From NCBI GenBank assembly GCA_016183765.1, contig JACPEA010000013.1, positions 372,001 to 436,000 of the forward strand: 64,000 nt of DNA. Direction: 5' to 3'. The notes beneath the pieces are model-generated. The model did no database searches and was not told the DNA's origin. It saw only the letters and a program-made list of their open reading frames with translations. The stretch's first letter is position 1. Each line of letters begins with the position of its first letter. Source of the DNA: Bacteroidota bacterium (GTDB lineage: Bacteria; Bacteroidota; Bacteroidia; Chitinophagales; Chitinophagaceae). Both the position numbers and the translations under genes were made by a program. Shown one piece after another: positions 26,628 to 35,477 of this stretch.

Positions 26628-28628
26628 CTATCCAAATTCTTCCGCTTCTTCCCGGTCTTCGTGGTACACCCTTTTTAGGTTCAGGTTAGATACCGGTGCC
26701 ACGATCAGCGGGAATTTCTCTACGGTAACATTGCTGGGGTCGAGACCAAAACCTCTTTCCTCGCCAAGGCTGATCTCTTTTAACCAGAAATAGAGTTTCA
26801 TGATGATGCGCTCAAAGAAAGGCAGCTCATTATCCTGGCTGAGGTATTTCTCCAGTACGATGAACTGGAAATCGCCTACCACATTGTTCTTCTCCAGGCT
26901 CTCATAACGGCTGGTGATGTTCACTTCCGTATTGTCGACCAGCTCATGCACCACTTTGCGGAACATGAGGTTGATGCGCTGTTCCACACGGAAACCCAGG
27001 CGGAACTCCACGCGGATGATATCATTGGGGATGATATGCTCCACCGAATATTCGCAAGTGTACGGATCATCCAGTACATCTACGTGAACGAACCAGTAGA
27101 TATCGGCGCGTTTGGGTTTTTTATTCAGGATGGAATAAATGATCTTATGCTCGATCTCCTTGGGATTGTTGGCACTGGTCATATATACCAGGTGAGTGGC
27201 ATATTTCGGGATGGTCTTGTCGTTGCTCAGCTCCTGGATCATGGGGATATAATGCTCCATGCGCACAAACTCCACATAGCGGTTCTTGATCTTGCGGCTG
27301 CGGAACCATACATACATCACGGCAAACAGTCCGCCACCCACGATCAGGGTAACATAACCGCCATGCATGAATTTTTCCAGGTTGGCGATCAGGAAGGAGG
27401 ATTCGATGGAGAAGTACACGATCAGGTACAGGTAGATCCAGCCCTTGTTCACCCGCCGGCTCACCAGGAAATTGGCAAACAGTATCGAAGTGCTGATCAT
27501 ACACATGGTGATGGCCAGTCCATACGCCGCGCCCATATTGGCGGATTTCTGAAAATACAGTACAATGCCCACACAACCGATGTATAGCAGCAGGCTGATG
27601 CCCGGGATATACAACTGGCCTTTTTCTTCGGTAGGATAATTGATCTTCATTTTGGGCCAGAGGTTCAGTCGCATCGCTTCACTGATCAGTGTAAAAGAAC
27701 CTGATATCAATGCCTGGCTCGCAATTACCGCGGCAACAGTGGCAATGATGATGCCCGGTAACTTGAACCATTGTGGCATGGTATTGATAAAAGGGTTGAA
27801 GCCGTCGGCCATTAGCTGTGGCGGAATGATCTGGTCTTTATAATTGGCCAAAAGCCAGGCCCCCTGTCCGAGGTAGTTCAGGATCAGACAGGTCTTTACA
27901 AAGATCCAGGAGATGCGGATATTGCCCCGGCCGCAGTGCCCCAGGTCGCTATACAGGGCTTCGGCTCCCGTAGTACATAGGAAGACTGCTCCCAATAACC
28001 AGAATCCTTTTGGGTAAGTGGTCAGCAGTTCAATGGCATAGTAGGGATTAAGTGCCTTAAAGATCTCAATATCATCCAGCAAATGTGCGGAACCCAGGAC
28101 GGCCAGCATGGCGAACCAGATGCTCATGATGGGGCCGAATAACCTGCCGATAGAAGCCGTTCCGAACTGTTGCATAAAAAACAATACCGAAATAATGGCT
28201 ATGACAATAGTAAGGATGGTACTTTGTTCAATATGCCGGAGCGAGGGCAGTTGCCGCAGGCCCTCAATGGCAGAAGTGACCGTGATGGGAGGGGTGATGA
28301 TGCCGTCGGCCAATAAGGCGGCGCCACCCAGCATGGCAGGTATTACCAGCCATTTACGGCGGCGGCGTACCAGCGCATACAGACTGAAAATGCCCCCCTC
28401 ACCCTTATTATCCGCTTTCAGCGTAAGGATCACGTATTTGACCGTGGTTTGAAGGGTAAGGGTCCAGATGATACAGGAAAGGGATCCCAGGATCAGTTTT
28501 TCACTGATGGCCCGGCCTGCGATGATCTCGTTTAAAACGTATAACGGGGAAGTACCGATATCGCCGTAGATGATTCCCAGGGCGATGATGAGGCCGGCAG
28601 CGGAAACCTTATTGATATTTTTGCTCAC
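26628..28628 (-). CDS. kup: KUP-family potassium uptake transporter
   Basis: 666 residues, standard KUP length. The N-terminal signature ALGIIYGDIGTSPLYVLNEI and the TM region with DNKGEGGIFSLYAL, LLADGIITPPITVTSAIEG and TTGAEALYSDLGHCG are diagnostic. About twelve membrane segments fill residues 10-430. A cytoplasmic C-terminal domain of about 230 residues follows, ending in an acidic tail. The protein imports K+ in symport with protons. A promoter of near-perfect Bacteroidota form lies 40 bases upstream. Confidence 0.95.
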   Translation of the reverse strand: MSKNINKVSAAGLIIALGIIYGDIGTSPLYVLNEIIAGRAISEKLILGSLSCIIWTLTLQTTVKYVILTLKADNKGEGGIFSLYALVRRRRKWLVIPAMLGGAALLADGIITPPITVTSAIEGLRQLPSLRHIEQSTILTIVIAIISVLFFMQQFGTASIGRLFGPIMSIWFAMLAVLGSAHLLDDIEIFKALNPYYAIELLTTYPKGFWLLGAVFLCTTGAEALYSDLGHCGRGNIRISWIFVKTCLILNYLGQGAWLLANYKDQIIPPQLMADGFNPFINTMPQWFKLPGIIIATVAAVIASQALISGSFTLISEAMRLNLWPKMKINYPTEEKGQLYIPGISLLLYIGCVGIVLYFQKSANMGAAYGLAITMCMISTSILFANFLVSRRVNKGWIYLYLIVYFSIESSFLIANLEKFMHGGYVTLIVGGGLFAVMYVWFRSRKIKNRYVEFVRMEHYIPMIQELSNDKTIPKYATHLVYMTSANNPKEIEHKIIYSILNKKPKRADIYWFVHVDVLDDPYTCEYSVEHIIPNDIIRVEFRLGFRVEQRINLMFRKVVHELVDNTEVNITSRYESLEKNNVVGDFQFIVLEKYLSQDNELPFFERIIMKLYFWLKEISLGEERGFGLDPSNVTVEKFPLIVAPVSNLNLKRVYHEDREEAEEFG

Positions 28629-28667
28629 GCGAGGTGGTTATTACGATTGGTTGCTGTAAATATCCAA

Positions 28668-28697
28668 CAAATGTAGCCGTAAAATCAATCCCTCAAA
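28668..28697 (-). promoter_or_regulatory. Promoter of kup: TTTG-N18-TACATTTG
   Basis: On the reverse strand TTTG (28694-28697) and TACATTTG (28668-28675) are 18 bases apart, a full match to the Bacteroidota -33/-7 consensus. The ATG is at 28628, so the leader would be about 35 bases. Confidence 0.6.
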
Positions 28698-28768
28698 TAA
28701 ATATCCGTAGCGCGGTTCCACATTGTGCTTTTACTGTTAATTTAGGTATCCGTAAACACCACAACCCT

Positions 28769-28776
28769 TATTTTTG
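28769..28776 (+). promoter_or_regulatory. Candidate -7 box (TATTTTTG) of the secreted unknown protein
   Basis: An exact TAnnTTTG match, 22 bases before the ATG at 28799. No clear -33 partner at the right distance. Confidence 0.4.
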
Positions 28777-28798
28777 GTGTATAAACGATGACCCGCAA

Positions 28799-30328
28799 AT
28801 GAAAAAGACGGTATCCCTGTTACTGACCTGTTTATTCCTTGCCTGTATCACCGGTTTGGGCCAGCGGATCACGTATTCCGAGCCCGACAGGGACGATCCC
28901 CGTATCCTCAATTTTGAAGTGCTGGGCAGGATCAATGGAAAGATCCTGGTGTACAAGACCTATCGCGACCTGCATTATATCGTTACATACGATAGTGACA
29001 TGAAAATGCTGGAGAAAAAGAAGCTGGATCTCATCAATTACCGGGTACTGAATACCGAGTTCATCCAGTATCCCGACTTTGTGTACATGATCTACCAGTT
29101 CCAGAAGCGCAGCATCATGTACTGCATGGCCATCAAACTGGATGGCACCGGCGCACCCATGGGCGACCCGGTACAGCTGGATTCCACCGATAATATCAAT
29201 TACTCGGCCAGCAACAAGATCTATTCGGTGGTCAACAGCGACGACAAGCAGAAGATCATGGTGTTCAAGATCAATACCCGCAGCGATAAGGCGCATATCC
29301 TCACTACCTGCCTGTTCAACAAAGACCTATCGCTGGTGCGGAAATCAAGGCTCAGCGTACCGATGCCGCAGCGCAACGATTTCCTGTCGGAATTCTCGCT
29401 CGATAACGAAGGAGACCTGGTCTGCATACGTGCTTCCGGAACCTCTACCAACGACAATATCAACAAGATCAGCCTGATCACCAAACCCGCCACCCTGGAT
29501 AGATATACACTTACGGACCTGAAACTGGGTAATATTTTCCTGGATGACCTGCGGATCAAAGTGGATAATATCAACAAACATTATGTGATCACTTCATTCC
29601 TGAGCAAGACCAAAAGGGGCAATATTGAAGGGTTGTATTATGTACTCTGGGATAAACAGCTGAACAAGGAATTGCTCAATACTGCCCATCTGTTTGATGC
29701 AGCGTTCCGGGAAGATGCCAAAGGGGAGGGCAGCAGCAAAGCGTCATTCAATGATTATTTCCTGAAGAACATCATCATGCGCAAGGATGGCGGTTTTATT
29801 GTGATCGCCGAATCGGCTTATACCAGTTCCAGGGGCAATACCCTGAACCGCTGGGATTATCTCTATGGCTCGCCTTACTGGTCGCCGATGGATTACTATA
29901 CCTGGAACAGCCCCATGGGTTATTATCCCTGGTGGCGTTCGTACGGCATGAGCAATATGAATAATCTCACCCGTTATTTTGCCGATAATATCGCCGTGAT
30001 CTCTTTTGAACCCGGCGGGAAAGTGGAATGGAGCAATGTGATCCGTAAATCGCAGTACGACGACAATACCGATAACTACATCGGCTTCGGCCTGTTCAAT
30101 ACGGGCGAGCAGTTGCATTTTGTCTTTAACACTCAGGAAAAAAGAACGATGATCCTGAACGATCAGACCATTGCGCCTACCGGCCAGATAGACCGGAACC
30201 CTACTTTCAAGAACCTGGACAAAGGCTATGATTTCATGCCCCGTCATGCCAAACAGGTAGGGGCCCGTCAGGCCATTGTACCCTGCCAGTACAGAGGGTT
30301 CACCTGTTTTGCCAAAATTGAATTTTAA
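28799..30328 (+). CDS. Secreted protein of unknown function, 509 residues
   Basis: From ATG 28799 the protein starts with a signal peptide (KKTVSLLLTCLFLACITGLGQ); the open frame upstream to 28634 is not coding by appearance. The mature part is rich in beta strands with repeated short blocks such as KIMVFKINTRSDKAHILTTCLF and GFIVIAESAYTSS, which might be a propeller, but I recognise no family. A Tyr/Trp-rich segment, WDYLYGSPYWSPMDYYTWN and on, lies at about 355-385. It lacks a CHU_C domain at its C-terminus. The next gene begins nine bases on, so they share a transcript. Confidence 0.7.
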   Translation: MKKTVSLLLTCLFLACITGLGQRITYSEPDRDDPRILNFEVLGRINGKILVYKTYRDLHYIVTYDSDMKMLEKKKLDLINYRVLNTEFIQYPDFVYMIYQFQKRSIMYCMAIKLDGTGAPMGDPVQLDSTDNINYSASNKIYSVVNSDDKQKIMVFKINTRSDKAHILTTCLFNKDLSLVRKSRLSVPMPQRNDFLSEFSLDNEGDLVCIRASGTSTNDNINKISLITKPATLDRYTLTDLKLGNIFLDDLRIKVDNINKHYVITSFLSKTKRGNIEGLYYVLWDKQLNKELLNTAHLFDAAFREDAKGEGSSKASFNDYFLKNIIMRKDGGFIVIAESAYTSSRGNTLNRWDYLYGSPYWSPMDYYTWNSPMGYYPWWRSYGMSNMNNLTRYFADNIAVISFEPGGKVEWSNVIRKSQYDDNTDNYIGFGLFNTGEQLHFVFNTQEKRTMILNDQTIAPTGQIDRNPTFKNLDKGYDFMPRHAKQVGARQAIVPCQYRGFTCFAKIEF

Positions 30329-30337
30329 TCAGTAACC

Positions 30338-31324
30338 GTGGTTTTTTTATTCCGAGACAAATCGATCGCTAACCTGTTTTTCCTGGTTGTTCTCAGCATT
30401 GCCGTTCACCTGCACCTGTTCATCAATGCGCCGCTGGTGGTCACCAACGATGCCGATGGCGTGTTCTCCATACTGTTGCGTAATTATGTGGTGGGACTAC
30501 CCACTACGGTATTGTTCCTGTTGTACCATAGCATTGTTTTAATACAGGCCATCCGCCTGAACATTGTCTTGAATGATCTGCGGATGTTCCAGCACAATAC
30601 CTATACAACGGCCATGGCCTATGTATTGCTAACGGGACTGTTTACCCAGTGGTGCAGTATCACCCCGGCTTTGCTGGCCAATTTCCTGCTGATCTGGCTT
30701 TTTATCAAACTCTGCCGTTTGTATAACCATCCTTCTCCCAAGACCCTGTTGTTCAATACGGGACTGATCGTGGGACTGTCGGTACTCTGTTATCATCCTA
30801 CAGCTATACTGGTTCCGGTGGTATTATTTGCCTTGGCGGTGGTGCGGCCCTTTAAACTCGCCGAATGGCTTACCCTGCTCATGGGGGCTTTATTGCCTTA
30901 TTATTTTCTCGGGGCCATCCTGTTCCTAAAAGACCAGTTTGGGAGTTTTTCCCTGTACCTGCCTTACCTGAAGTTGAACCTGCCAATGCAGCAGATGGAT
31001 TTACCGTTGGTGGTCAGCCTGTCCCTGCTGTTCATTTTCCTGGTAACAGGTCTTTATTACTGGCAGGCATCCAGCAATCGTATGGTGATCCAGATCCGTA
31101 AAAATTGGGGGGTTATGGCGGTTATGCTGTTCATCCTGTTACTGGTACCCTTCCTTTTCCAGAAAGCGGGATTGGAAGCGGGACTGCTGCTGCTGGTGCC
31201 GCTGGGCGCTTTTGCCGGGAATGGATTTTCTTATCCCCGCAGCCTGATACTGCCCAATATCCTTTTCTGGCTTACGGCCGGGTTGATCGCCTATAACAAC
31301 TGGTGGTTGGTCTATTACCGTTAG
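30338..31324 (+). CDS. Polytopic membrane protein (DUF6427-like)
   Basis: 328 residues with about nine or ten hydrophobic segments spread along the whole length and few charged loops. The start is GTG at 30338, giving MVFLFRDKSIANLFFLVVLS. The opening R-D-K-S followed by FFL and an early NAP-type loop is reminiscent of Bacteroidota DUF6427 proteins, but I am not certain. It lies nine bases behind the secreted unknown protein. No function can be assigned. Confidence 0.68.
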   Translation: MVFLFRDKSIANLFFLVVLSIAVHLHLFINAPLVVTNDADGVFSILLRNYVVGLPTTVLFLLYHSIVLIQAIRLNIVLNDLRMFQHNTYTTAMAYVLLTGLFTQWCSITPALLANFLLIWLFIKLCRLYNHPSPKTLLFNTGLIVGLSVLCYHPTAILVPVVLFALAVVRPFKLAEWLTLLMGALLPYYFLGAILFLKDQFGSFSLYLPYLKLNLPMQQMDLPLVVSLSLLFIFLVTGLYYWQASSNRMVIQIRKNWGVMAVMLFILLLVPFLFQKAGLEAGLLLLVPLGAFAGNGFSYPRSLILPNILFWLTAGLIAYNNWWLVYYR

Positions 31325-31364
31325 CACGGGAAAAAATTAGCCGGGCTCTTAACCGGGCAGTTGT

Positions 31365-31373
31365 TACCTTTGC
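31365..31373 (+). promoter_or_regulatory. Candidate -7 box of purQ (TACCTTTGC)
   Basis: An exact TAnnTTTGC match 30 bases before the first purQ ATG. This suggests purQ is transcribed separately from the membrane-protein gene upstream. Confidence 0.45.
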
Positions 31374-31403
31374 CGCGCAAGCAATTTCCTTTTAGCGTAC
31401 AAA

Positions 31404-32072
31404 ATGACCCCTATGAAGTTTGGCGTTGTGGTTTTCCCGGGATCTAACTGCGACAGAGATATGCAGGACTCCCTTAAGCAGGACCTTGGTAAAGAAGTGA
31501 TCATGCTCTGGCATAAAGACAAAGACCTGAGTATGTTCACCACCGATGACTGCATCATCCTGCCCGGAGGGTTCTCCTATGGCGATTACCTGCGCTGCGG
31601 GGCTATTGCCCGTTTCAGCCCGATGATGCAAAGCGTGATCGAATTTGCCAACCGGGGTGGAAAAGTGCTGGGGGTATGTAATGGTTTCCAGATACTTTGC
31701 GAAAGTGGCCTGTTACCCGGTGTACTGCTGCAGAACGCCAACCAGCAATTCGTTTGCAAGAATGTTTATATCAAACACGATAACGGCAAAGCCCTGAAAA
31801 TACCCGTAGCCCATGGCGAGGGAAGATACCATGCCGATGAAGCTACCCTGGATCAACTGGAGGCCAATGGCCAGGTACTCTTCCGCTACTGCACTGAAGA
31901 GGGTGCATTGGACCCGGCGGCGAACCCGAATGGAGCCACCCGCCATATTGCCGGTATCCGTAACAAACAGAACAATGTATTTGGTATGATGCCGCATCCT
32001 GAAAGGGCCACTTCCGCCGCATTGGGCAACCTGGATGGTGTTAAAATATTTGAAATACTGGGTCTGAATTAG
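31404..32072 (+). CDS. purQ: Phosphoribosylformylglycinamidine synthase, glutaminase subunit
   Basis: 222 residues, the small PurQ form. Class I glutaminase residues: Cys92 in LGVCNGFQIL, and His and Glu in MPHPERA near the C-terminus. KFGVVVFPGSNCDRD opens the protein. An ATG at 31413 gives the more usual MKFG start; both are possible. PurQ supplies ammonia from glutamine to PurL in purine synthesis. purL and purS are not in the window. guaB, further along, belongs to the same pathway. Confidence 0.95.
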   Translation: MTPMKFGVVVFPGSNCDRDMQDSLKQDLGKEVIMLWHKDKDLSMFTTDDCIILPGGFSYGDYLRCGAIARFSPMMQSVIEFANRGGKVLGVCNGFQILCESGLLPGVLLQNANQQFVCKNVYIKHDNGKALKIPVAHGEGRYHADEATLDQLEANGQVLFRYCTEEGALDPAANPNGATRHIAGIRNKQNNVFGMMPHPERATSAALGNLDGVKIFEILGLN

Positions 32073-32128
32073 GTAGATTGTAAGGATAGGTCTTGCTTTG
32101 CGTCAGTACCCTTAAACAGCACGATAGT

Positions 32129-32587
32129 ATGAAAAAACTCTTCCTTGGCTTTTTTGCAATGATGCTTGTGTCCTTTTCCTTTGCACAAAGGCAGAACCCC
32201 GTCAGCTGGAATTATGAAGCAAAGAAAAAATCAGCCGACACTTACGAGATCGTACTTACTGCAACCGTAGAACATCCCTGGCATATCTATTCACAGAATA
32301 CCGGAAAGGGTGGGCCGATCCCTACCACTGTTGTGTTCAAAGCCAATCCGCTGGTAACCCAAACCGGTAAAGTGAAAGAACAGGGTAAACTGGAAAAAGT
32401 ATTCGATAAGAACTTCAATACCGATGTGCTGTACTATTCCGATAAGGTATTGTTTGTACAGACCGTGAAAGTAAAAGGCGGCGGCCGCATCAAGACCAAC
32501 CTCAGCGGAACCGTTGAGTACATGGTGTGTGATGACAGCCAGTGTCTGCCCCCTGTTAAGAAATCATTTGACCTGAAGCTTCAATAA
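32129..32587 (+). CDS. Stand-alone DsbD-alpha-like (DsbC-domain) periplasmic protein
   Basis: About 152 residues from ATG 32129; the upstream in-frame ATG lacks the signal peptide position. The signal peptide is KKLFLGFFAMMLVSFSFAQ. The mature domain, with VEHPWHIYSQNTGKGGPIPTTVVF and the C-terminal VEYMVCDDSQCLPPVKKSFDLKL, is the immunoglobulin-like N-terminal domain of DsbD with its redox Cys pair. The next gene, 13 bases on, encodes a complete DsbD that already has such a domain, so this is an extra copy. It may pass electrons from DsbD to other periplasmic targets. Confidence 0.85.
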   Translation: MKKLFLGFFAMMLVSFSFAQRQNPVSWNYEAKKKSADTYEIVLTATVEHPWHIYSQNTGKGGPIPTTVVFKANPLVTQTGKVKEQGKLEKVFDKNFNTDVLYYSDKVLFVQTVKVKGGGRIKTNLSGTVEYMVCDDSQCLPPVKKSFDLKLQ

Positions 32588-32600
32588 ACCTGCGGTACAA

Positions 32601-34547
32601 ATGAAACAACTCTCCCTGCTTTTTTTGGCGGTATTCTTTTCTGTGCTGGTATTTGGCCAGACTGACAGTTTGTTGCACTGGCAAACACAATCGCGTAAGA
32701 TCAGCGATGGGGTGTATGAGCTGGTGGCCAAAACCTCCATTCCCAAAGGATGGCATGTGTATGGTACCAACCCCAAAGTGGAGGGTCTCGATCCTGTTAC
32801 ATTTGCACCTGCCTACGAAAATGCGGTGCTGCAGGATCAGATCGGGTATGGTTCAAAACCTGTATCGATAGAAGATCCCCTGTTCAATAAAGTTGATGTA
32901 TTCACCGGCCAGCTGGAGATCAGGCAGCAGGTAAAGATCAGTGGTTTTCTGCCTGCCATGTTAAAGGGAACCATTCATGCCAGCCTGGCAAAAGCAGATG
33001 AGTTCATCGTATCCGAACAACCTTTCGAAGTAACGCTGGAGGGGGGAGCTGTTGCAGCAGCAGCTACATCCCAGATCAAAATACCCGCTATTGAGCTGGA
33101 TAAACCTGCCGCCGACTGCGGTAAAAGCAGTGTGGTAAGCGGTAGTGGATTGGGTTCTATCTTTCTGCTGGGTTTTCTCGGTGGACTGATCGCATTACTT
33201 ACGCCCTGTGTGTTCCCGATGATCCCTGTTACCGTGTCCTTCTTTACCAAAAGAGCCTCCAGCCGTAAACATGCCATCAAAAATGGTGCGGTGTATGGTT
33301 TTTTCATTTTCCTGATCTATTTGTTGGCCAGTGTACCTTTTCATGTGTTGGGAAATGTGCAGCCGGAGATCTTCAATAATATCTCTACCAATTCCTGGCT
33401 CAATGTGATCTTCTTTGTGATCTTCATCTTTTTTGCGATCTCTTTTTTTGGATATTTTGAATTGACCCTGCCCAGCGGTATCGCCAGCAAGGCCGATTCG
33501 AAAAGCGGTTTGGGAAGCATGGGCGGTATCTTTTTTATGGCGCTCACCCTGGCCATTGTTTCCTTCTCCTGTACGGGCCCGATACTGGGTTCCTTATTGG
33601 TAGGGTCGTTAAGCGGCGGAGCCTGGCAGTTAACTTCCGGCCTGGCAGGTTTTGGTCTGGCCCTGGCTTTGCCTTTTGCACTGTTCGCCATCTTTCCTGA
33701 TTGGCTGCAGTCACTGCCCAAATCGGGCGGCTGGCTCGATACGGTTAAAAAGATACTGGCTTTTGCAGAAGTGGCGCTGGCATTCAAATTCCTCTCCAAC
33801 GCCGACCTGGTGATGCACTGGGGACTGCTCAAGCGCGAAGTGTTCATCGGCATCTGGATCCTGATCGGCACGGGTCTGACCCTGTACCTGTTCGGCATAC
33901 TGCGTTTACCGCATGATTACAAGGGTATGAAGATCGGTGCAGGAAGAAAAGTACTGGGTGTATTGGCGCTCTTGTTCACCCTGTACCTGTTGCCCGGTGT
34001 TACCCAGACCAAATACGCCAACCTGCGGTGGCTGAGCGGGTTTCCACCACCACTGAGTTATAGCATTTACGGACAGAACAATGTACACGGGAAAGGACTG
34101 GAAGCCAATGTGGTGAATGATTACGACAAAGCGCTGGCCCTGTCCAAAGAACAGAACAAACCCATCCTCCTCGATTTCACCGGCTGGGCCTGTGTGAACT
34201 GCCGTAAGATGGAAGAGAATGTGTGGACCAATCCTGACGTGTACAACTATATCAGGGAAAATTATATCCTGGTATCCTTATACGTTGATGACCGCAAGAA
34301 ACTGCCCGCTGAACAACGTATCCTGAATTATAGGACCAAAACCGGCGATACCAAGGACATCATCACCATCGGTGATAAATGGGCCACATTTGAAGCAGAG
34401 AATTTCAACCAGACCACGCAACCCTTATACGGCATCCTGAATACGAAGGAACAACTGATGAATCATCCCGTGGGATACACACCTGATGCGGCTGAATACC
34501 TGAAATGGTTGCAGTGCGGCAAGGAAGCCTTCGATAGATCCAGGTAG
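32601..34547 (+). CDS. dsbD: Thiol:disulfide interchange protein DsbD
   Basis: 648 residues. After a signal peptide (KQLSLLFLAVFFSVLVFGQ), an N-terminal DsbD-alpha-like domain covers about 25-150. It has GWHVYGTNP but I do not see the usual Cys pair in it. The membrane domain spans about 190-460 with LTPCVFPMIPV and SCTGPILGS, whose Cys carry electrons across the membrane. The C-terminal thioredoxin-like domain has DFTGWACVNCRKMEE (CVNC) at about 530. DsbD brings reducing power from cytoplasmic thioredoxin to the periplasm. The missing Cys pair in its own alpha domain would explain the separate alpha protein encoded just upstream. Confidence 0.92.
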   Translation: MKQLSLLFLAVFFSVLVFGQTDSLLHWQTQSRKISDGVYELVAKTSIPKGWHVYGTNPKVEGLDPVTFAPAYENAVLQDQIGYGSKPVSIEDPLFNKVDVFTGQLEIRQQVKISGFLPAMLKGTIHASLAKADEFIVSEQPFEVTLEGGAVAAAATSQIKIPAIELDKPAADCGKSSVVSGSGLGSIFLLGFLGGLIALLTPCVFPMIPVTVSFFTKRASSRKHAIKNGAVYGFFIFLIYLLASVPFHVLGNVQPEIFNNISTNSWLNVIFFVIFIFFAISFFGYFELTLPSGIASKADSKSGLGSMGGIFFMALTLAIVSFSCTGPILGSLLVGSLSGGAWQLTSGLAGFGLALALPFALFAIFPDWLQSLPKSGGWLDTVKKILAFAEVALAFKFLSNADLVMHWGLLKREVFIGIWILIGTGLTLYLFGILRLPHDYKGMKIGAGRKVLGVLALLFTLYLLPGVTQTKYANLRWLSGFPPPLSYSIYGQNNVHGKGLEANVVNDYDKALALSKEQNKPILLDFTGWACVNCRKMEENVWTNPDVYNYIRENYILVSLYVDDRKKLPAEQRILNYRTKTGDTKDIITIGDKWATFEAENFNQTTQPLYGILNTKEQLMNHPVGYTPDAAEYLKWLQCGKEAFDRSR

Positions 34548-34559
34548 GCCCCAAAAACA

Positions 34560-34585
34560 GAACCCCTCATCGTAATGAAGGGTTC
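34560..34585. terminator. Imperfect hairpin between dsbD and the sigma-factor gene
   Basis: GAACCC..CAT and ATG..GGGTTC with a four-base loop and one mismatch. It lies between convergent genes; there is no long T-tract, so it is a weak call. Confidence 0.5.
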
Positions 34586-34613
34586 ATGATCTTTACATTG
34601 ATTGGAAATCCTT

Positions 34614-35195
34614 TTAGAGTGCGATCTGTTTTTCCTGCATCATCTTACGCAGGTTGATGAGACCGTAACGCATACGACCCAGGGCCGTGTTGATGCTGCA
34701 ATTGGTGATCAGCGCGATCTCCTTGAAACTCAGGTTGGCATAATGCCTTAGTACAATGATCTCTCTTTGTTCTTCCGGCAACAGGTCCAGCATGCGGCGT
34801 ACGCGCTCATGGCTCTGTCCCTGCATGATCTTGCTGTCTGGCGCCTCTTCCGAGATCTGCAATACTTCAAAAATATCCTGGTTGTCGCTGGTGCGGATCG
34901 CCGGGGTGCGTTTTACCTTGCGGAAATAATCCACGCAGAGATTATGCGAGATCCGCAGCGCCCAGGGAAGGAACTTGCCTTCCTCGGTATAGCGTTTGTT
35001 CTTCAGTGTATCAATGATCTTGATGAACACATCCTGGAACATGTCTTCGGCCAGGTAACTGTCCTTCACAAAGAATAGGATGGAAGAGAATATTTTGTCC
35101 TTATAACGGTAGATAAGGGTCTCGAAAGCGCTACTGTCGCCTTCCTGGAATGCCCTTATCAGTTCTGTGTCAGACGCATGGTCTAATGTTCTCAT
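34614..35195 (-). CDS. ECF-type RNA polymerase sigma factor
   Basis: 193 residues with sigma region 2 (EDMFQDVFIKIIDTL, WALRISHNLCVDYFRK) and region 4 (LPEEQREIIVLRHYANLSFKEIALITNCSINTALGRMRYGLINLRK), linked by a short acidic stretch. No anti-sigma factor or TonB-dependent receptor gene is next to it, so it is not of the FecI/FecR arrangement. Many Bacteroidota have such sigma factors acting alone. Its upstream region, 35196-35477, is shared with divergent uvrA. Its targets are unknown. Confidence 0.92.
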   Translation of the reverse strand: MRTLDHASDTELIRAFQEGDSSAFETLIYRYKDKIFSSILFFVKDSYLAEDMFQDVFIKIIDTLKNKRYTEEGKFLPWALRISHNLCVDYFRKVKRTPAIRTSDNQDIFEVLQISEEAPDSKIMQGQSHERVRRMLDLLPEEQREIIVLRHYANLSFKEIALITNCSINTALGRMRYGLINLRKMMQEKQIAL

Positions 35196-35477
35196 AACAT
35201 CTTTTTTGAGTTGTGTACTGCCTGCCCCGGGCGGTATGGTAATTTTTGTTGACTATGCCGGGACTAACTCATTAACTTTCAACGACAAATTATACATCTT
35301 TTCATGCCTGAAAAGTTTTGTGGAAATAATGTTTCCTGCTTTTTGGGTTATACACATTCCGGCTGTTCCGGTAACAGGCGAATAGCGCATGAAAATGCGG
35401 TTCGGAAAATAAAAAAATCCTTATTCTGTGCAGGTTTCTAAACCTCTGCGCCGATAATCTGTTTAAATTGCTGACCC

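Noticed and set aside
35196..35477. Extra small gene between the sigma-factor gene and uvrA
   Set aside because: The open frames here are short and lack start context; the stretch looks like a divergent promoter region.
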